Assembly: GCA_934045075.1 (NCBI GenBank)
Contig: OW203730.1
Coordinates: forward strand, 11,026,692 to 11,090,691
Direction: 5' to 3'
DNA: 64,000 nucleotides
DNA from: Yponomeuta sedellus
Taxonomy: Eukaryota > Arthropoda > Insecta > Lepidoptera > Yponomeutidae
In this document: one piece after another, positions 31,679-46,078 of the stretch
How positions within the stretch are numbered: position 1 is the stretch's first letter
How the letters are laid out: the number at the start of each line of letters is the position of its first letter
The notes under the pieces: generated by a model
Told to the model about the DNA's origin: nothing
The model's database searches: none
Seen by the model: the letters and a program-made list of their open reading frames with translations, nothing else
Translations under genes and position numbers: made by a program

Positions 31679-32474
31679 TTTTTTTTTTTTGTGCGTGTGT
31701 AATTTTGTTTGTTTGTTTGTTGTTTTTTTAATTGACTATTGTGCTTATTTATTAATAGTATTTTATATGATATGACGATACTGTTGTGCATTTTTTTTTA
31801 TCTATAGCTTAAGTTATTTTTTTGATTGCATGTCACATTTTTTACTATAATATTAAAGAAATAAACAATCTGTAAATGTTAAAAAAGAAACAAAAGAACA
31901 ATATATCCCTTTAACTTTCTTTGGGCAGTACACTTGTTTTTCTCTCGAATAGGAGGGCCAAGATAGACCTTCTCTCTGTGACAGGGTGCCCACCGCGGAT
32001 TAGCAATTTCAATGACTGTGAATACCTCAGACGCTTAGGTATTCTTACGAAATCTTTATTCGCTCAAGCGAGTGGTAGTTAATAATACTACAAATTGATA
32101 TATGCCGGAATCAAACCAAAGACCCCTGTAATATGAGACAAGCGTTCTAGCGAAGATTCACACACAACTGGCGAGTACAAGAACCAAACCAAACATAATC
32201 GGCAACACGAGTTCTTACCGACTCCGTTGTCTCGATCACTTGAATGGCATGTGGGAAGATCGGACAGTAAAGAATATACGACGAAGAGTAATTTATCGCC
32301 ACGAGATGCTGTCTACTCAGAGCCGCTGGGTTGAGGACTTTAAGAAGGCGGCAGGAGAACAATTGACGAGATAGCAGGCTACCTATAGTGAAGAGACTTA
32401 TGCCTAACATTGGGCGTCTTGAGCTGAGCTATGTAGATAGAAAGATAGAGGCTGTCTCTCGATCAGTGGCTTAC

Positions 32475-32615
32475 CGGAATAAGCAGGCGCTTCACCTCGT
32501 CGACCGCCCTTGCGAGCTTGATCTTCGCGCGGTTGTCCGTGTCCTCAACCGTCAACAGCACGTGCAGATCGTCTGCCAGGTGCTCCCAGTTGGGCTTGCC
32601 TCTGTTCGCGTCCTC
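32475..32615 (-). CDS. how: how exon coding the end of KH
   Basis: 141 bases (47 codons), phase 0 at both ends. It codes [20 protein letters not shown], then [20 protein letters not shown] and KRLLIP. The GKPNWEHL and TVEDT blocks are near-invariant in STAR proteins. Acceptor TTGCAG at 32616; donor GTAAGC at 32474-32469. Confidence 0.96.
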
Positions 32616-33591
32616 CTGCAACGTGCGTTTGATATTATACTTGCGTTAGAGTATAATTTCTGTTTAGAATCTTCGAATGTAATTAAAATAGTTTTACAGA
32701 TTACTAGCTGTCTCGGCAAACACTGCCATATCAATTAGCCTACAGCGTATTTTCAGACTTCCCAAATATATACACAACATACATAAAAATCGGTGAAGCA
32801 GTTTCCGAGGAGTTTGACAACAAATACGAGATTTTTATGGTATACTTAGCTGTTCCCCGCCGTTTATATAATAAGATATTTAAGGAATAATATATTTTCC
32901 CGCAGTAAAACGTAGCCTATGTGTTAAACCAGGGTGTCAGCTCACTCCATACCAATTTTATTAAAATCGCTCCAGACGTTTAGACGTGAAGAAGTAACAT
33001 ACACACTAAACTTTCGCCTTTATAATATTAGTGAGAAGTGAGCTGAGATGTCATTAGCATACACCAAAAAAAAATACACTTCTGCAATAAGTTTAAAAAC
33101 CGGACTTATTTCGTTGCGGGTTTAATAGCAAACCTACAAAATTTAATTTTAATGTGAAATGTAACCTGATTCTATTCCGGTTAAAGGCTGCATAAAAAGA
33201 AGCATAAAATAAATGAACAGGTTAGACATACACTTAAGTAACTGTGCAGTTGCAATGAAAGGGAAACTTCATATAATATAACATGTTAGTAATACAAACT
33301 AAATGAGTTTTTATTTTAAGAGAGATACCAAGTTAGACAGATAGATAGATAATTCAATATGAACTATTGAAATTATGATCGATTTACAAACGGGAAGTAC
33401 TTATAGTATTGGTACAGGCCGGACAGTGGATTAGGCGAACATCGGACGGAGTGAATAGGAAATAGTACTATGATTTCCAGATTTCCAGTATGGTAAGGAG
33501 CGTACCGAGTCCGCTGTCCGGACCGTACCAAGTTCGATCGTCTGTTAATAGTATTAAGTTTGCATTTTAGTCACAGTAAAGGAAGACCAAC
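32616..33591 (-). other. how intron with a dispersed repeat
   Basis: Contains the plus-strand repeat at 32840-33035; otherwise nothing recognised. Confidence 0.8.
32840..33035 (+). repeat. Dispersed lepidopteran repeat (GTAGCCTATGTGTTA family)
   Basis: Shares CGTAGCCTATGTGTTAA, CAGGGTGTCAGCT and AAAATCGCTCCAGACGTTTA with 15180-15350, and ends AACTTTCGCCTTTATAATAT. Confidence 0.55.
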
Positions 33592-33708
33592 CTTTTTCTT
33601 ATCTCTCATGGATCCTTTTCCTCTGACCATGATTTTGCATCCTGTTTCTTGCTCTAACTGTTTCGCTGTCATACCTCGGGGCCCTAGAATCCTTCCCACG
33701 AAGTTGAA
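33592..33708 (-). CDS. how: how exon coding the KH core
   Basis: 117 bases (39 codons), phase 0 at both ends, the same size that I recall for the matching Quaking exon. It codes [20 protein letters not shown], then [23 protein letters not shown] is the KH GxxG loop that contacts RNA backbone, and KIMVRGKGS the following strand. Acceptor TTTTAG at 33709; donor GTTGGT at 33591-33586. Confidence 0.97.
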
Positions 33709-34749
33709 CTAAAATGAAGAAAAAAGACACCAATAAATTTATGTTGTAGAGAAAAAGTAACAGTCAAAATCACAGAACTTTTATGTTCTGTGGTCAAAAT
33801 ATAGTTCCTTAATTACACGAATCTTCGTTCAATAGAAAATATAAGAGAAATCATCATCGTTAAAATAAATAAACCTTGTGTGGTATGTACTCAAGAATCA
33901 AGGAATATTATGAGTATAATAAAACCGCCACCTGATTTAAAATAGCAGCGCTGAATTAATTGAATGGCCAGTTAAACATAACCTCAATTTTCTATGTTCA
34001 CAGCCACTGCTTCAAAGCGCTGCATAGGTTCGCTAAACTGCTAAGAGTATATGAACTGTGAACTAGTATCATTCCGGCGACCAGCAACATTGCAAGAAAT
34101 GGACCACTTGGCCAGGAGCCAAAGCAACACCAACAGTTTCACACTATACTTCTTTTTTTCACGAGGTATTTCGGAGCGGAGGAACCAAACATTTAGTTGT
34201 AAATATATTAACTAATGAATGGCGTATCATATTTGTGGCGGAAAATTCGTCACGTATGTCACGGTAAATTAGTCCGCGTGACGGCATGCCTAACGCTGAA
34301 TGATATTATGTTTTCAAACATCCCAAAAAACATTTCTCAGCCAAACACAATATCATGCCAATAATGACGGTGCGGCAGCCGCGAACTTGCTCAATTCTTA
34401 AGACGGGGGTGTAGTACCGAAAACTCGAGTTATTGCTCAAGTATCTAGCGTTGAAACACGAGATGTATCAGAGAGCGGAAATCGGCGGCTATTGCACGAG
34501 TCCCCGACAGTTTGTGACACGGCCCAGCAACCATGACGGGCCAGAGACATGATAAATCAGTCTTAGACAATGCTAATAAATGATCGAAGTTTGGCACGCA
34601 CCGAGTCTAATGAGATTAAACTAACTACCTATAGAGATGCTCCCGACGAGATTAGAAATAACCAGCCATGTGTCTAGATTAAAATGGAGTGAAAATGTTG
34701 GCGACTACGTTCAACCTTACACTTCGTTGTAGACAAATTTAGGTTGAGT

Positions 34750-34972
34750 GAAAGCTCATCATCAACATCGTCAACCTATTATGTCCCCATCGAGGGGCAC
34801 GGTTCTCTTCCCTGCGGAAGGCATAGGCCATACTCCACTACGGGGGCCAAGTCAGGATTGATGGATGCTTGCAAGACTAGTGGCTGGTCTTACCTACTGT
34901 CAGAAGTCGCTCTAAGGCCTCTGAATTGGCTTAACAACTGCCGTCTATCGACAGCAGCCGGCGAGTGATTTG
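34750..34972 (-). mobile_element. 5S-derived SINE, 5'-truncated
   Basis: On the minus strand it has the family body (GTCAGAGGCC-like middle, GGCCCCCGTAGTGGAGTATG) and ends GTGCCCCTCGATGGGGACAT plus TAATAGGTTGA. The 5S-like head is absent. Confidence 0.7.
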
Positions 34973-37039
34973 TTCGGCGAAACCATATTTTTTATAATTA
35001 CTAGTATTAAAAAATATTTCAATAAAAAAACAAATCAATGTCCAGCAGCAAGCATCCTATATCGATGTTTCAGTTCTTGCAGTACAAGAACTGTAGAAAA
35101 CTACTTATGTCATGCAATATTCGTTTCTTAAAACCTGCTTGGTTAGCAACTTCTCGACTAATGATGGTGTACCCCATCGAAGAGCCATTCCATCACCATT
35201 CAGTGGCTAAGCGGCATGCCACAAACCCGCTTGCAACCTTACTATTACGCTTGCAAATGACAAAACTATGCCACAAACCATAGACTATTTACAAGTTCCC
35301 AATATATTTTACCATTGATAGTACATGCGTTCCGACAATTCTAGGTAACGTAAGAATAATTGTATATATGACGAATATGTATGACGTAGCTATAGTTAAT
35401 GTTCAGACATTTGCTTCGAGCCGCTCCGTCTTCTAGCCATTAAGTTTAACAGATGAGATGTAGATTAACGACCGGCTCGAAAACTTTTGTGTCGGTTATT
35501 TCAGTGGTAATCTTATGAAAAACAGAAGTTTCCCAATAGCAGCACAAGAATGAAAAGCGGGACCGGACGTTTAGTCCCCGGCGGTGTTGAAATAGAGTTG
35601 TACAAGTTGGCGAGACGCCCAAGGAGCGCTGGATGCAGTTTTTCTCTCTAAATAATTCGTGGATATTATAACACGTTCACGCGCTTTCAGCTTGGTCAGT
35701 ATGAAACAAAAATGTCATAGAATCTTGCAAAAAATCTACTATAACGTAATCTATTTTATTATTTGCGTGAGTGCAGTGCCAACTAACCAACAACTTTCTG
35801 GCCATATCTTTCTTTAATTAGCAGTACTAAAACATCAGTTTTAGGAAAAGATACAATTTCACTGGAAGAATAGAATTTCATTGGAACAAACTTTGAAAAA
35901 GTATTAAAATTGGGGTAAAAATATACAAGCATTCGTAGAAAACAACCAAGTGGAAGTAATAATAGAATGGAAACTAAAAGATTGAGTAGATTGTCGACAA
36001 ACATGTCAACACACTATATCTTCTCTGCAGAAATTAGTGTGGACACAGAAGTCGTTCTACATTATGCTGTCATAATTTATAAAAACCTACTGAGAACTCC
36101 TCGTCGTCCAAATAATTTCTAGAGCCTGCTACGAAATTCGTAATCGTAGATGCACTTCCTTCGTAACTTTCATTTTAAGTATTGCGTCATTTTGTTTGAA
36201 AACATGTTGGTTCTTAAAATACATTGCGATAAACGATGTTCAAAACAACATCCTATTTTAAGATAGAAAGCCCTTTGAAGTCCTTCCAATTAGGCGTCCA
36301 TACAACCATGACTCCATCTCAGATATGTGTTAGTCAAACATAGATAATGTTCTAATTGATACAGACGTATCTAATTCGTTATAGGAATACAAATAAAAAT
36401 AACATTGTACACAGAACACAACTAAGATAATTGGAAAATGTACAGATGTACTTTTTAAATTTTACATGCCTTCGCATGTATGAGATAATGAAGCGAACTA
36501 GTAAATCGTTGCGGTTGTGTTCTATGGATTAAAGTTAGCTCAAACCGCTTTACATCTGACAACGCGTAAACAATAGCTTCTGCTCTGTGACCGCCGCCGG
36601 CACATCTAATCGATAAACATTGACCAATCGCATTCCGCCCCGCGGCACATGCGCTCCGCCCTTTAACTGCACTTAAGATACGGCCCGTCTAGTGGAATTA
36701 AAGCAAACGGCGAGATAAATATTTGCCTACTAAGGCTCTCAATTTAAATCAATTTAGATATATTTGCTCCCACCGCACACGCCAGAAGCCAAACATATTG
36801 CTGCAACGAACACAAAGGACATTATACCGATCGGTAAATAACAACTAAAACCTATAATTTTGGTAACTGTGAGGAACGTAAAATTGACAAATAATGAGTA
36901 AATTTCCAACATTTACCTATTTGAATGGCGATATAAGTAGAAAAACACAATAATCAGTGACGACATTATAACGGTGCAGTTGTGTCCGTTTCATAATTTT
37001 TACGTGAATCTCACATTGGTAATAACACGAGCAGGGGAA

Positions 37040-37135
37040 ATTAGACTGAAACTGCAGGCAGATGCTGGATGAGGCAAGCTGAAGACAGGGCACTATGGCG
37101 CTCATTAGGGGAGGGCTGTGTCCAGCAGTGGACTA
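37040..37135 (+). mobile_element. RTE-like LINE 3' tail
   Basis: CTGCAGGCAGATGCTGGATG, CTATGGCGCTCATTAGGGGA and GTGTCCAGCAGTGGACTACA, then CATACAT. Same family as 14625-14815 in opposite orientation. Confidence 0.65.
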
Positions 37136-37142
37136 CATACAT

Positions 37143-37183
37143 CTTGTAATGTAAGACATGGGGAAATTAGATGTCTTACATTA
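37143..37183. repeat. Hairpin after the LINE tail
   Basis: TGTAATGTAAGACAT, an 11-base loop, then its reverse complement. It lies a few bases after the LINE end. Confidence 0.75.
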
Positions 37184-37764
37184 CATCACAGGCCTCCTCT
37201 CTGCGAGAGATAAATAGCGTAAGAACGCCCATACTCTATATTTGTATTAGGTTTTTATTGAATCTGTCTGGATATAATGTTAATGATTGTTTATGAACTT
37301 TCATTAAATATATTTTTTATAATTGTTATATTTTGTATTTGTTGCCATGTTTTCTATTTTCTCTTATTATACATAGTTTTACTATACAGTTATATATTTC
37401 AGAGAACCTGCAATACAGGATTTCCTAGTGTAGGGCTCATAGTTATTTATTCATGTCAAAACTGTTGGTAATTAAATATTTTTCCTTTTTTTTATAGAGT
37501 TTGGGCGTTTACAGTAGGTAAGTGCTTAGATCCTAATATTTATAATAAATGTAAAGGAATGAAAATACTTTTGACACATATACATCAGAAATAGAATATA
37601 AATAAGCGAGCAGACAAGCCGATTTCGGAGTTGCTCTCAATTATTATTAGATTTGATTTCGATTGCATCTCCATGAAATTACCTAAATATACAGTAAGTT
37701 GATCAGAAGATATTTTTAACAAAGGACTTTCTCTTTTTTCTTTTCTTTCACTTTTCTGAGTATG

Positions 37765-37822
37765 ACCTTACCTTTCTGCGATGCAGGGAGAGACGCGTGC
37801 CCCAGCAGTGGGGCCATACAAA
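37765..37822 (+). repeat. SINE/LINE tail fragment (CAGCAGTGGGG family)
   Basis: ACCTTTCTGCGATGCAGG, GTGCCCCAGCAGTGGGGCCA and TACAAAAGG match the end of the body at 11410-11542. Confidence 0.55.
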
Positions 37823-40094
37823 AGGATATCAAAACTTTCTCTCATAACAGAAGTTGTCTGTATTGATGCATAAAATTACCCTTAAAATTTCACCGCGTGT
37901 CCTTTAATGATTTCAAGCGCTCAAATATGTGACAGTGAGGTTTTCCACAGCGAGAGGCATTCCTATAAATGTACGTAACTTAGAAAACAAAACCATTGGT
38001 TTAGACAATATCGAAAGCAGCATCTCTGGAATCTGGCCTCAAATCCTAACTCACGCTCTACCAATACTCTACCATATCACCCGCTTTACGGCTGTGACGA
38101 TTGTAAATACATCGGGAATGTACTATTCAGAATGAGAAGAGTGTAAACAAGGGATCAAATTCAGATTAACAATAATACACTCGAATCATTCATTACAATA
38201 TCAGATTCAATTAAATGATTCAAAGAAATCAATAAACAATATCAGCTAGAGGTAAACAAATACAAACAGTAGCGTAGTACAAATTATCGTGACATTGCCC
38301 TCTAAAATGTACACAATTGACCATTCTGCATTAAGCAGAAATGCCTAGTATTAGTTGCCGTAATTGGCAGGCAGTGCTTTTCCACAATAATGCCACAAAG
38401 CCGGGTCTACCACAAACCGCTGAAATCGTAATAAGCAACCTCGTTTTGAACCGTTCCCGGTTGCATTGCTAACGTACCACTTTGTGACAATATTGCGTTT
38501 TCTGAATCCATCGATGCAGTTATATCATGGGCTTTCCATAAAAGCCTGTGCACGGTCGACCTAACTGATCATTAAAATATCAAGTCACTTTGATGTCGGT
38601 AATGATAATCAACAACAAATGCAATGATTGGTAATCATTAGGCTCGTTAAATAGCAGGCAAATAGGTATTATTGATTCAGAAGGTATTGCAATAGATTGA
38701 TGGTTTAATTCCCGTGTAATTGTGGGCCGGGTATTGGTCGTGATGTGCGATACGATTGTGCCTGCAGGGCACAAATGAATAGTTGGCTTAGGACACTGTT
38801 ATGTTGGAAACACAATGGAAGTATGGTGACTGAAGCATTTCAATCTATTGGAGATATAACTGGACAGAATATATGTAGGTATATAATAGCATATTATACT
38901 GAATTTTAACATATCTACAAAGATCTATAACATAAATAGTGTGTACTACCATAATATTACCTATTGATAGGAACTAATACAAATCTTCATCAAAATTAAA
39001 ACATCTTCTACTAACATTAAAATTAATACTTAGTTGGTTCTGAACCTGGATTGTTCCGTATTAGAATATTGACATAATACCACTGAACTACCTATGCCTA
39101 ACTTACGAATTGATTAAATAAATTAAACCATTCACATTGATAACACTATTAATACAATAAAAAATTATACAAATCAACAACTATTACTAAATATTGTAGA
39201 TATTTTTTTAAATACATACTGTCAGTTTTTAAATTTAGTCAGTTCTAGTATTTATACTCGTAATTGTATATTATGTAAATGTCTAGTATAAATAAACAGT
39301 TGTAGTGTTGCAGATGCAAAGTTTCATTTAATTTTAGGGATAGAAATGTAACGGCGCCTATAAGGTGCTCAATAAATGTAATTTTGTGTTTTCTAATCTT
39401 GTTGAACTTAGTGTACCTACCCCCTTAAGGAATCGAAAGCCATAACGGTAGTGTGATTTATCTTAACCTCAGGTGGACGTACAGTGCAAACAATAAGCCA
39501 TAACGTTCGCCGTAACAAACAAAGCATTAAGTAATACTGATAAGATACTACGTGACTTCACTGACTTTGGACGAAATTGGTCAAAAGCTTTTTAAGTGCT
39601 CAAATGAAGCCTGTGCACTTTAAATTGATGCAACTTAGTTTTACAAAAATCGAATCCTGACCTTTAAATGTATTTGTACCTATTTCCTTTTTTATGTATC
39701 CTATAAGTGTCGCACTGCAGGACAACGACCTTCTCTCTGAGAGAGAGAGAGATAGTCCAGCGTTATGTACATTTGTAAAGTTATTACTATAACTTCACAA
39801 ATATACACAACACTACCAATAACTCTAAGTAACTGTGAAGGAAAACATCGCTAGAAAACCTGAGTGTCCGAGGTGTTCAAATACCTCAGCGCTTGAAATT
39901 TTCAATTCGCGCAATAAATTGAGTTTACCTTCTAATTAATGCAGCTGTGAAGATGACCTAAACAAAACAAAATTAAACGACAAGAATGCAGTTTTATAGG
40001 ACAAGCGCGCATAGTTATTTTAATTGCCAAGAAGTTAGCAAATAAACACTAGTGTACTCGTAAATATATTACGAATTGGAATCTTCAGTTCTTC

Positions 40095-40132
40095 TTCTTC
40101 AGGCTATATTAGTCCACTGCTGGACATAGCCT
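40095..40132 (-). repeat. RTE-like LINE 3' end fragment
   Basis: Plus strand CTTCTTCAGGCTATATTAGT then CCACTGCTGGACATAGCC; only the terminal part of the family at 14625-14815. Confidence 0.5.
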
Positions 40133-43100
40133 TCCGGTTAGGTTAGGTGTCCTCCGGTCCAGAGGACATAGCCTCAGTTTGGTGGAATTGTACTGCAGTA
40201 TCTTCAGTTAGTTACTAGAATCTCTATGTCATATTAATCAACATTAACATTATAACCAAAATAATATTAATTATCTTACAATACAACGAAGTTAACATTG
40301 GAATTAAATAGTTGAAACTATTAGGAATATACTAATAAACAAATATGGGGATTAAGGGTTTTAAAGGGTTATGAAGTACAAGTAACCCCCGGTTCCTCGT
40401 CTGTTAATATATTTTTAACAGCTGGCAGTCGGCACGAGGGCTTACAATAAATGGCAGACTGACAGCTGTTGACAGTAGATTAACAGCTTTCGAGAAACCG
40501 GCAGTAAATGTCACTGAAATTTTAGTCGACACCTAAACACATGGAATTAACTTACGGATATTAAAAGCGTTCATCACCATTACTCACCTATTCAATCTTT
40601 TAAGATTAACATTAATAATAAAATTAAAATATACCCCGAAAAGAAGTGGCTAAAGCCGATAAAATGGTAAAACAATGGTTTTCAATTTGCTCCCAGCGCA
40701 TGGCAAGAAAGAAAAGAAAGGATCCTAACTAAAGATTCATTTTCTCCAATTAAGACACGTTCATTAAAAATTAAAATTCATTAAGCTAAGCTTATTAACG
40801 AAATTCTAAATTCACAATCTGAAATCAATGCGTCAGTTTAGTTTCTTATCCAATAATTTGTTAAATTTGTAGAGGTTATTACAGCCGGGGGGAGTTCCTG
40901 CCGATGCCGGTCCCATATTAATAAACTATCCTAACAGACAGTTTAAAAGAATACGAGATAACTACTTATCCCGTTGTCTTTTAAACTGTCGAAGTTTTTA
41001 GACAACGTGTCTTTTAAACGGGGATAACGGGGTACCACGTATTGGCGGAGGTAGGTAATTCCACATTTAACTTAATTAAAACCCCTTCTGTAACTAATTG
41101 TCCTATTCAGTGGTGCCACCAAGTTATTCTCTCTTCATTTACGGAGCGCTTTATGCTGGCGATCTTTCGTCCAATCCAACGTAGAGAATAGATATTCCAA
41201 TATTTCCCTACAAATTACTTTTTGGACTAAATATGCGAAATTAAGTTCTCTCCGTGATGCAATATTTAGCATATGTCGTTTAGGCAAGGAGTCATGGGGC
41301 TACGTCTTGGGATGTTGCAGAGAAAATTAAAGCAGGCGTTTTGGGCCCATTGAATGAGTCGTCTACTAAACCCTTACCCTTGTTACCCGTACCCTTAGTT
41401 GGAATTTCTTGCCTAGCAGAACGTCCAGAGAGTACATCTGACAAGAGCCGACTTCGTGATACATGACCCGTGACCCTCGCCGGCGGAGCGCGTCCAATCC
41501 GATCGCCCTCATTACAGACCCGGGTCAAATGTGGCTCTGCCGTCATGCTCTAGGAGCATCATATGACAGACGAAGAAAATCCACAGGAGAGACCGGGAAT
41601 GTCTTGTTTCTTGGACAAAAAGGGCTAAAACATACAATTATTACATCAACCTTTTGGTTAATGAACAAGGACGCATGAACAGTTTCAGTGCAGATCTAAG
41701 CATGTGGCCGAAGCGAGAGACATCGAATCTAATATGCGTCTAAGATAGGCTATCTTAGATTCCCAATGACAAAGTTAATTCACCTGGCGTTTTAGCTAGT
41801 ATATAACGTCGAAATTATTGTTATGAGTATTGCAACGTAGACAAGACAGAGAGTGTACTAGGTTGACAAAAATTTGGAAGACAACCGTAATGATGAAACA
41901 AAAGACAGGATAAAAATCAACCAGGTCGAGCATGAAGTCACGCTTAATGTAGAAATACCTATAATTGAATGGAACTAAACGACAAAATAGCTCAACGGAT
42001 ACATTTCCATTTCACCGATCACCTTTCATGCAGTGAATTCACGGTACAGTGTCGAGATAAATGGAGCGAAAATTGGTTGTGTGACGCCCACGTACATGCG
42101 TTTACTGCAAAAGTTATAGCTTAATAACCGTGCAGTAAGTTCATTAAATACACAAAGTAACGATTTCAGAGATAAACATGGTGCTGCTTGCGCCCACGCA
42201 GCACGGGTTAATAAAACATTTGAAACCTACAAAAAAAACTTATTGAGAAAGTAGACTGTATATATTTATTTAACTTTTGAGATTGTATAAATACTCTTAT
42301 AATTTTTCGGTTCTAGATGTCATTTCAATAAAAAGTCATATTAAGTCCAATGAAAAATTATTTTGGTAGCTGTTAATTTACAAACGATCAACAATCTAAA
42401 TCGAATTATGTACTTTTATGGATTTATACATTAAATGTTGGGATTTCCCAATGTAAACATTCCGTATATCTTAAAGGGAGGATAAAAAAATATCAGCTGC
42501 TCCTTAATAAAGTCACAAGTAGTTTTTTCGCGATTTATGAGTTTTGCCCGAAGATGTTCTAATTGTCGGGTGCAGAACCCTTTTTTTCTTATTTTTACAA
42601 TGTCAATTTTTAGTATGAAAATAAAACAGATGTTTATTCGGTATATTTATGGAACTTCGTCGCTCACTTGTATCAGACGATGCTCGACAGTTTGTACTAT
42701 AGCAAATAGTTCAACATCAATCAGTAGCTAACTAGGTGGGCAATTTGATACAGAATCATTAGTTGATTACAGCTGAACCTAATGGAAAACAGTAATTGCA
42801 ACAGAAATGCATAGTCCAGCGTTCACATAACGATTTACCAGGCGAGCAACGTATTGCGGGGCTGTTCTATCGATCATTCGCTTTGTCTTTTTAGTATTCC
42901 CAGCAAGCCAGCGAAGTGGCTACGTGTCAATCGTCAAGTTTCTCATGCTGTAAGGCATCGCCGGGCAAAAAGCTGCTGTAACGGACCGCACCGATATGGT
43001 TGGATTTAATCACGAGCCACTGCCCTATATGGCGGGCTGCGGATTCCTACTTCGAATGATGACCGGAGTACGTAACTTAAAATACAAGATATGGCAGTCG

Positions 43101-46078
43101 ATAACAATTGTTGATGATGATCTATTATTGTACCAATCAAAACAATAATTGGTCAGTGACGGTGAGATGTCGTAAATTTTTTTTTAAAGTCCTTAATTAT
43201 AGCAATACGCCGCAATGGACATTTGTTTTAATCTTACTGTCTTAAGAATGCGTTCACATAAAGGATGCAAGAATTTTATCCTCTTAAAGAAACTGTACTA
43301 TTTAATTGAATATATTCAAATCTATTCTACGTCAATGCAGCTTCAAACACTATCAAACATGATAATACTTGTAGAACCTGTAGAACGAGAGTCGCAAGCT
43401 GAGCAAGGCAACCAAGGCAATACCACTACAATTGCAGAAATGCATCGGTTTCCTTCGGAAACTGCTCAGCTCTTGGACGTAACACAATTGCCTCTTGCAT
43501 TCACAATGCGGAATCAAGCAGGTCTTCCGGTTAGGTGATTTTTTTTCTGCACATAATTTCAAAAGATCAAAGTAATGGATGACTAACACATATTTGGTTT
43601 CTAACATAATTTTTTACGTTATTGGTTGCAAACCTTCTCAAATATCAAAGTGCCAGAACGTTGCAGTTCGTAAAATACCATGTAGAATTGAGAATAATAA
43701 AAACATGTTGAACTCATTGCTCACCGCGAAGTTTTCGACAACGATTGTTTCGACAGTATGTTCGCAAACGAAACGCATTTTGTATGCTCTATTTCAAAAA
43801 TAGTTGCCGTTTACTTTACAGCTTGGTTTTTGCGAGCGAACAAAATGCAAATGGTACATGTTTGTCTAATTCCCGACGGAGGTACTTAAAACATACGATG
43901 TTTTTAAAGTTGTAAAATGTTTTGTTCGTGCGCGTTTATTTTATTTTCATTTGTAATTAATTACTTAGGTACAATCGAGAGCATGTCAATATTTACATGC
44001 ATTATTCATTTATAGTTATTTTTGTGCTCAATGGCTTGCAAAATATCCTTGTATACGTGATATCTTTATTTATTTCTAAGAAACCGTTTGAATGACATTC
44101 ACATCATTAGATCGGATATTTCCAGCGTCGGTATGCTTTTGATCAACAATCAATATCGTTCGAATTTCAATTTATCTTAAGATTTACGTCCACATTGTTA
44201 AATTCCTGACAATTACCCAGATGATATATTAGAGGTATATTGTGTGAGCAAAATACATTAACTGCAAAAAGGATCATGAATATTCATGAAAGTAACCGCG
44301 AGTCTCACTGGGAATAATTTGTGGTCCTTCCTGGTTAAAGGAAAATATTGGATAAAGATTCCTTAAAAGGAAGGTGCTTGTGCCAGTAGGTTGGCGCCGT
44401 ATAAGTGACGTGCGACAGGGATCAAAACGCATGCTTCTGATAGTTAGTCACTAAGTTATGCAATAAAGGTAGTAAACTCCTATCTTTAGAACAAATACCT
44501 ACATTTACCATAAATGGTTAATACAGAATTAAACTGCATTTCAGCGCGCTAAAATAAAAACAGTTTTTCTCTGTATTGATTAATTACTTTCAATATGTAA
44601 GCACTGTAATTTCAATTTAAGCCTATAAGGAAAATAATTTAGAATTTTTCTTACTCGAAGAGGTTAATTTATCGATGTTTATCATCATTCATATTTAAAA
44701 GTTATATTATTTTCGGTGCAACGTCTTCCACACACTGTGGTACGCTAGACATTTTTTTAAATTTAGGATGTATCCACAAAAATGTGTTTAATAGCAATGT
44801 TTAAACATTGCTATTTTATACTTAAGATCAGACATATTGATGCTGCAGAAATGGTTTTCAGGTTTAGTTCTCGGAATATCAAAATTGTTTGTATAATATT
44901 TGTAAATAAAACGTTCCTTATTCCAATAAGAAATATTGGAAAACGATCAAAGAGAACTCGGAATTAGATGACTTAGCTTTATTTCAGGATCAACGGCGGA
45001 TAAAAATATATTTACTGAACGAACAACAACCATGTACCAAAGTGAATCATTGCAAGGTTCGCTGAACTGTCCACCAAAATGGGATTGTAGCAAAGAAACG
45101 CTTTCATTTGCAAATGAACCTGGAGCATGTGTTGCTTACAATGAATGATCATTGTGCGATTGTCAAGCTACGAGTACATCGTGGTGACACTTGTACCTAC
45201 TAACGGACACAAGAGCAATAGTACTGATAGAATGTCACCAAATGTAGCAACATGACAGCCTTGTCGCTCTAGAGGAGACTGTCCTGATATCATTTTGCTC
45301 TGGCACATCAGAAAGAGACACTATTGCACCGATATTGTCCAAATCTGAATAAACGAAAGGATAATTAAACTACAATCACATCAAGTTAGTCATCTAATTA
45401 CAATGGCCTGTGACACAGAAGGGTATGGAAAAGTGTCGTGGGATTGTAGGAAAAAGCGGATCTTAGCTAATATCATACGATATAGATATATGATTTATCA
45501 CGAGATCCTAAGACATGTACAATATCTGAAATTCCGACAAACATCCGAAACTGGGGCATTCTAATCGTCATTACCAACCACTTTTAGTATGGGAAAACTG
45601 CAGAATCGTCAATAAAATATATCAGCTCTTTTATACTTAAGTTCATGTTACCTACGAAATAAAAATGTATAGAACTATAAAACTTATTTAATGTGTGAAT
45701 TTTGTTACATCTAGTATATGAGTGGGATCTAAGAGTACAACTTAAAAAATAAATAAAATTAAATACTTTAATGTTTGCACACAAATCAAGAAAAAGTTTG
45801 GCATCTTGATGGTCGAGTTATTAATGACTAGACGATAATGTAATTTCTTTATGAAGTTTAAGGTTTTCATTCGTGAGTGTCGGATTGACGAAGAGGTTAA
45901 GAAAACACATTTAAAGGACTAGAAAATATAGTTACACCTACGGGCTATTTTTGTGATGGTGAAATAAAACTGCTTAGAAATTTGTATTTACGTTAGAAAA
46001 CAAAGTCTGTCTTGCTGTTAGTGATATGGTCGGCTCGTTTGATAAACCTAACTTAGCAAGAAGGAATGCAATACTCAC

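Larger units (their letters stand above)
30507..32474 (-). other. how intron with repeats
   Basis: Holds a dispersed repeat at 31060-31245 and a probable transposon ORF remnant at 31466-31678 on the opposite strand. Confidence 0.8.
33709..46078 (-). other. how intron, about 12.4 kb, with repeats
   Basis: No exon recognised. It holds a 5S-derived SINE (34750-34972), LINE tails (37040-37135 and 40095-40132) and a small SINE tail piece (37765-37822). An 84-codon minus-strand ORF at 41292-41546 has no domain that I know. Confidence 0.75.

Noticed and set aside
41292..41546. 84-codon minus-strand ORF as a gene
   Set aside because: No domain, splice context or codon pattern that I could support; it lies in a how intron.
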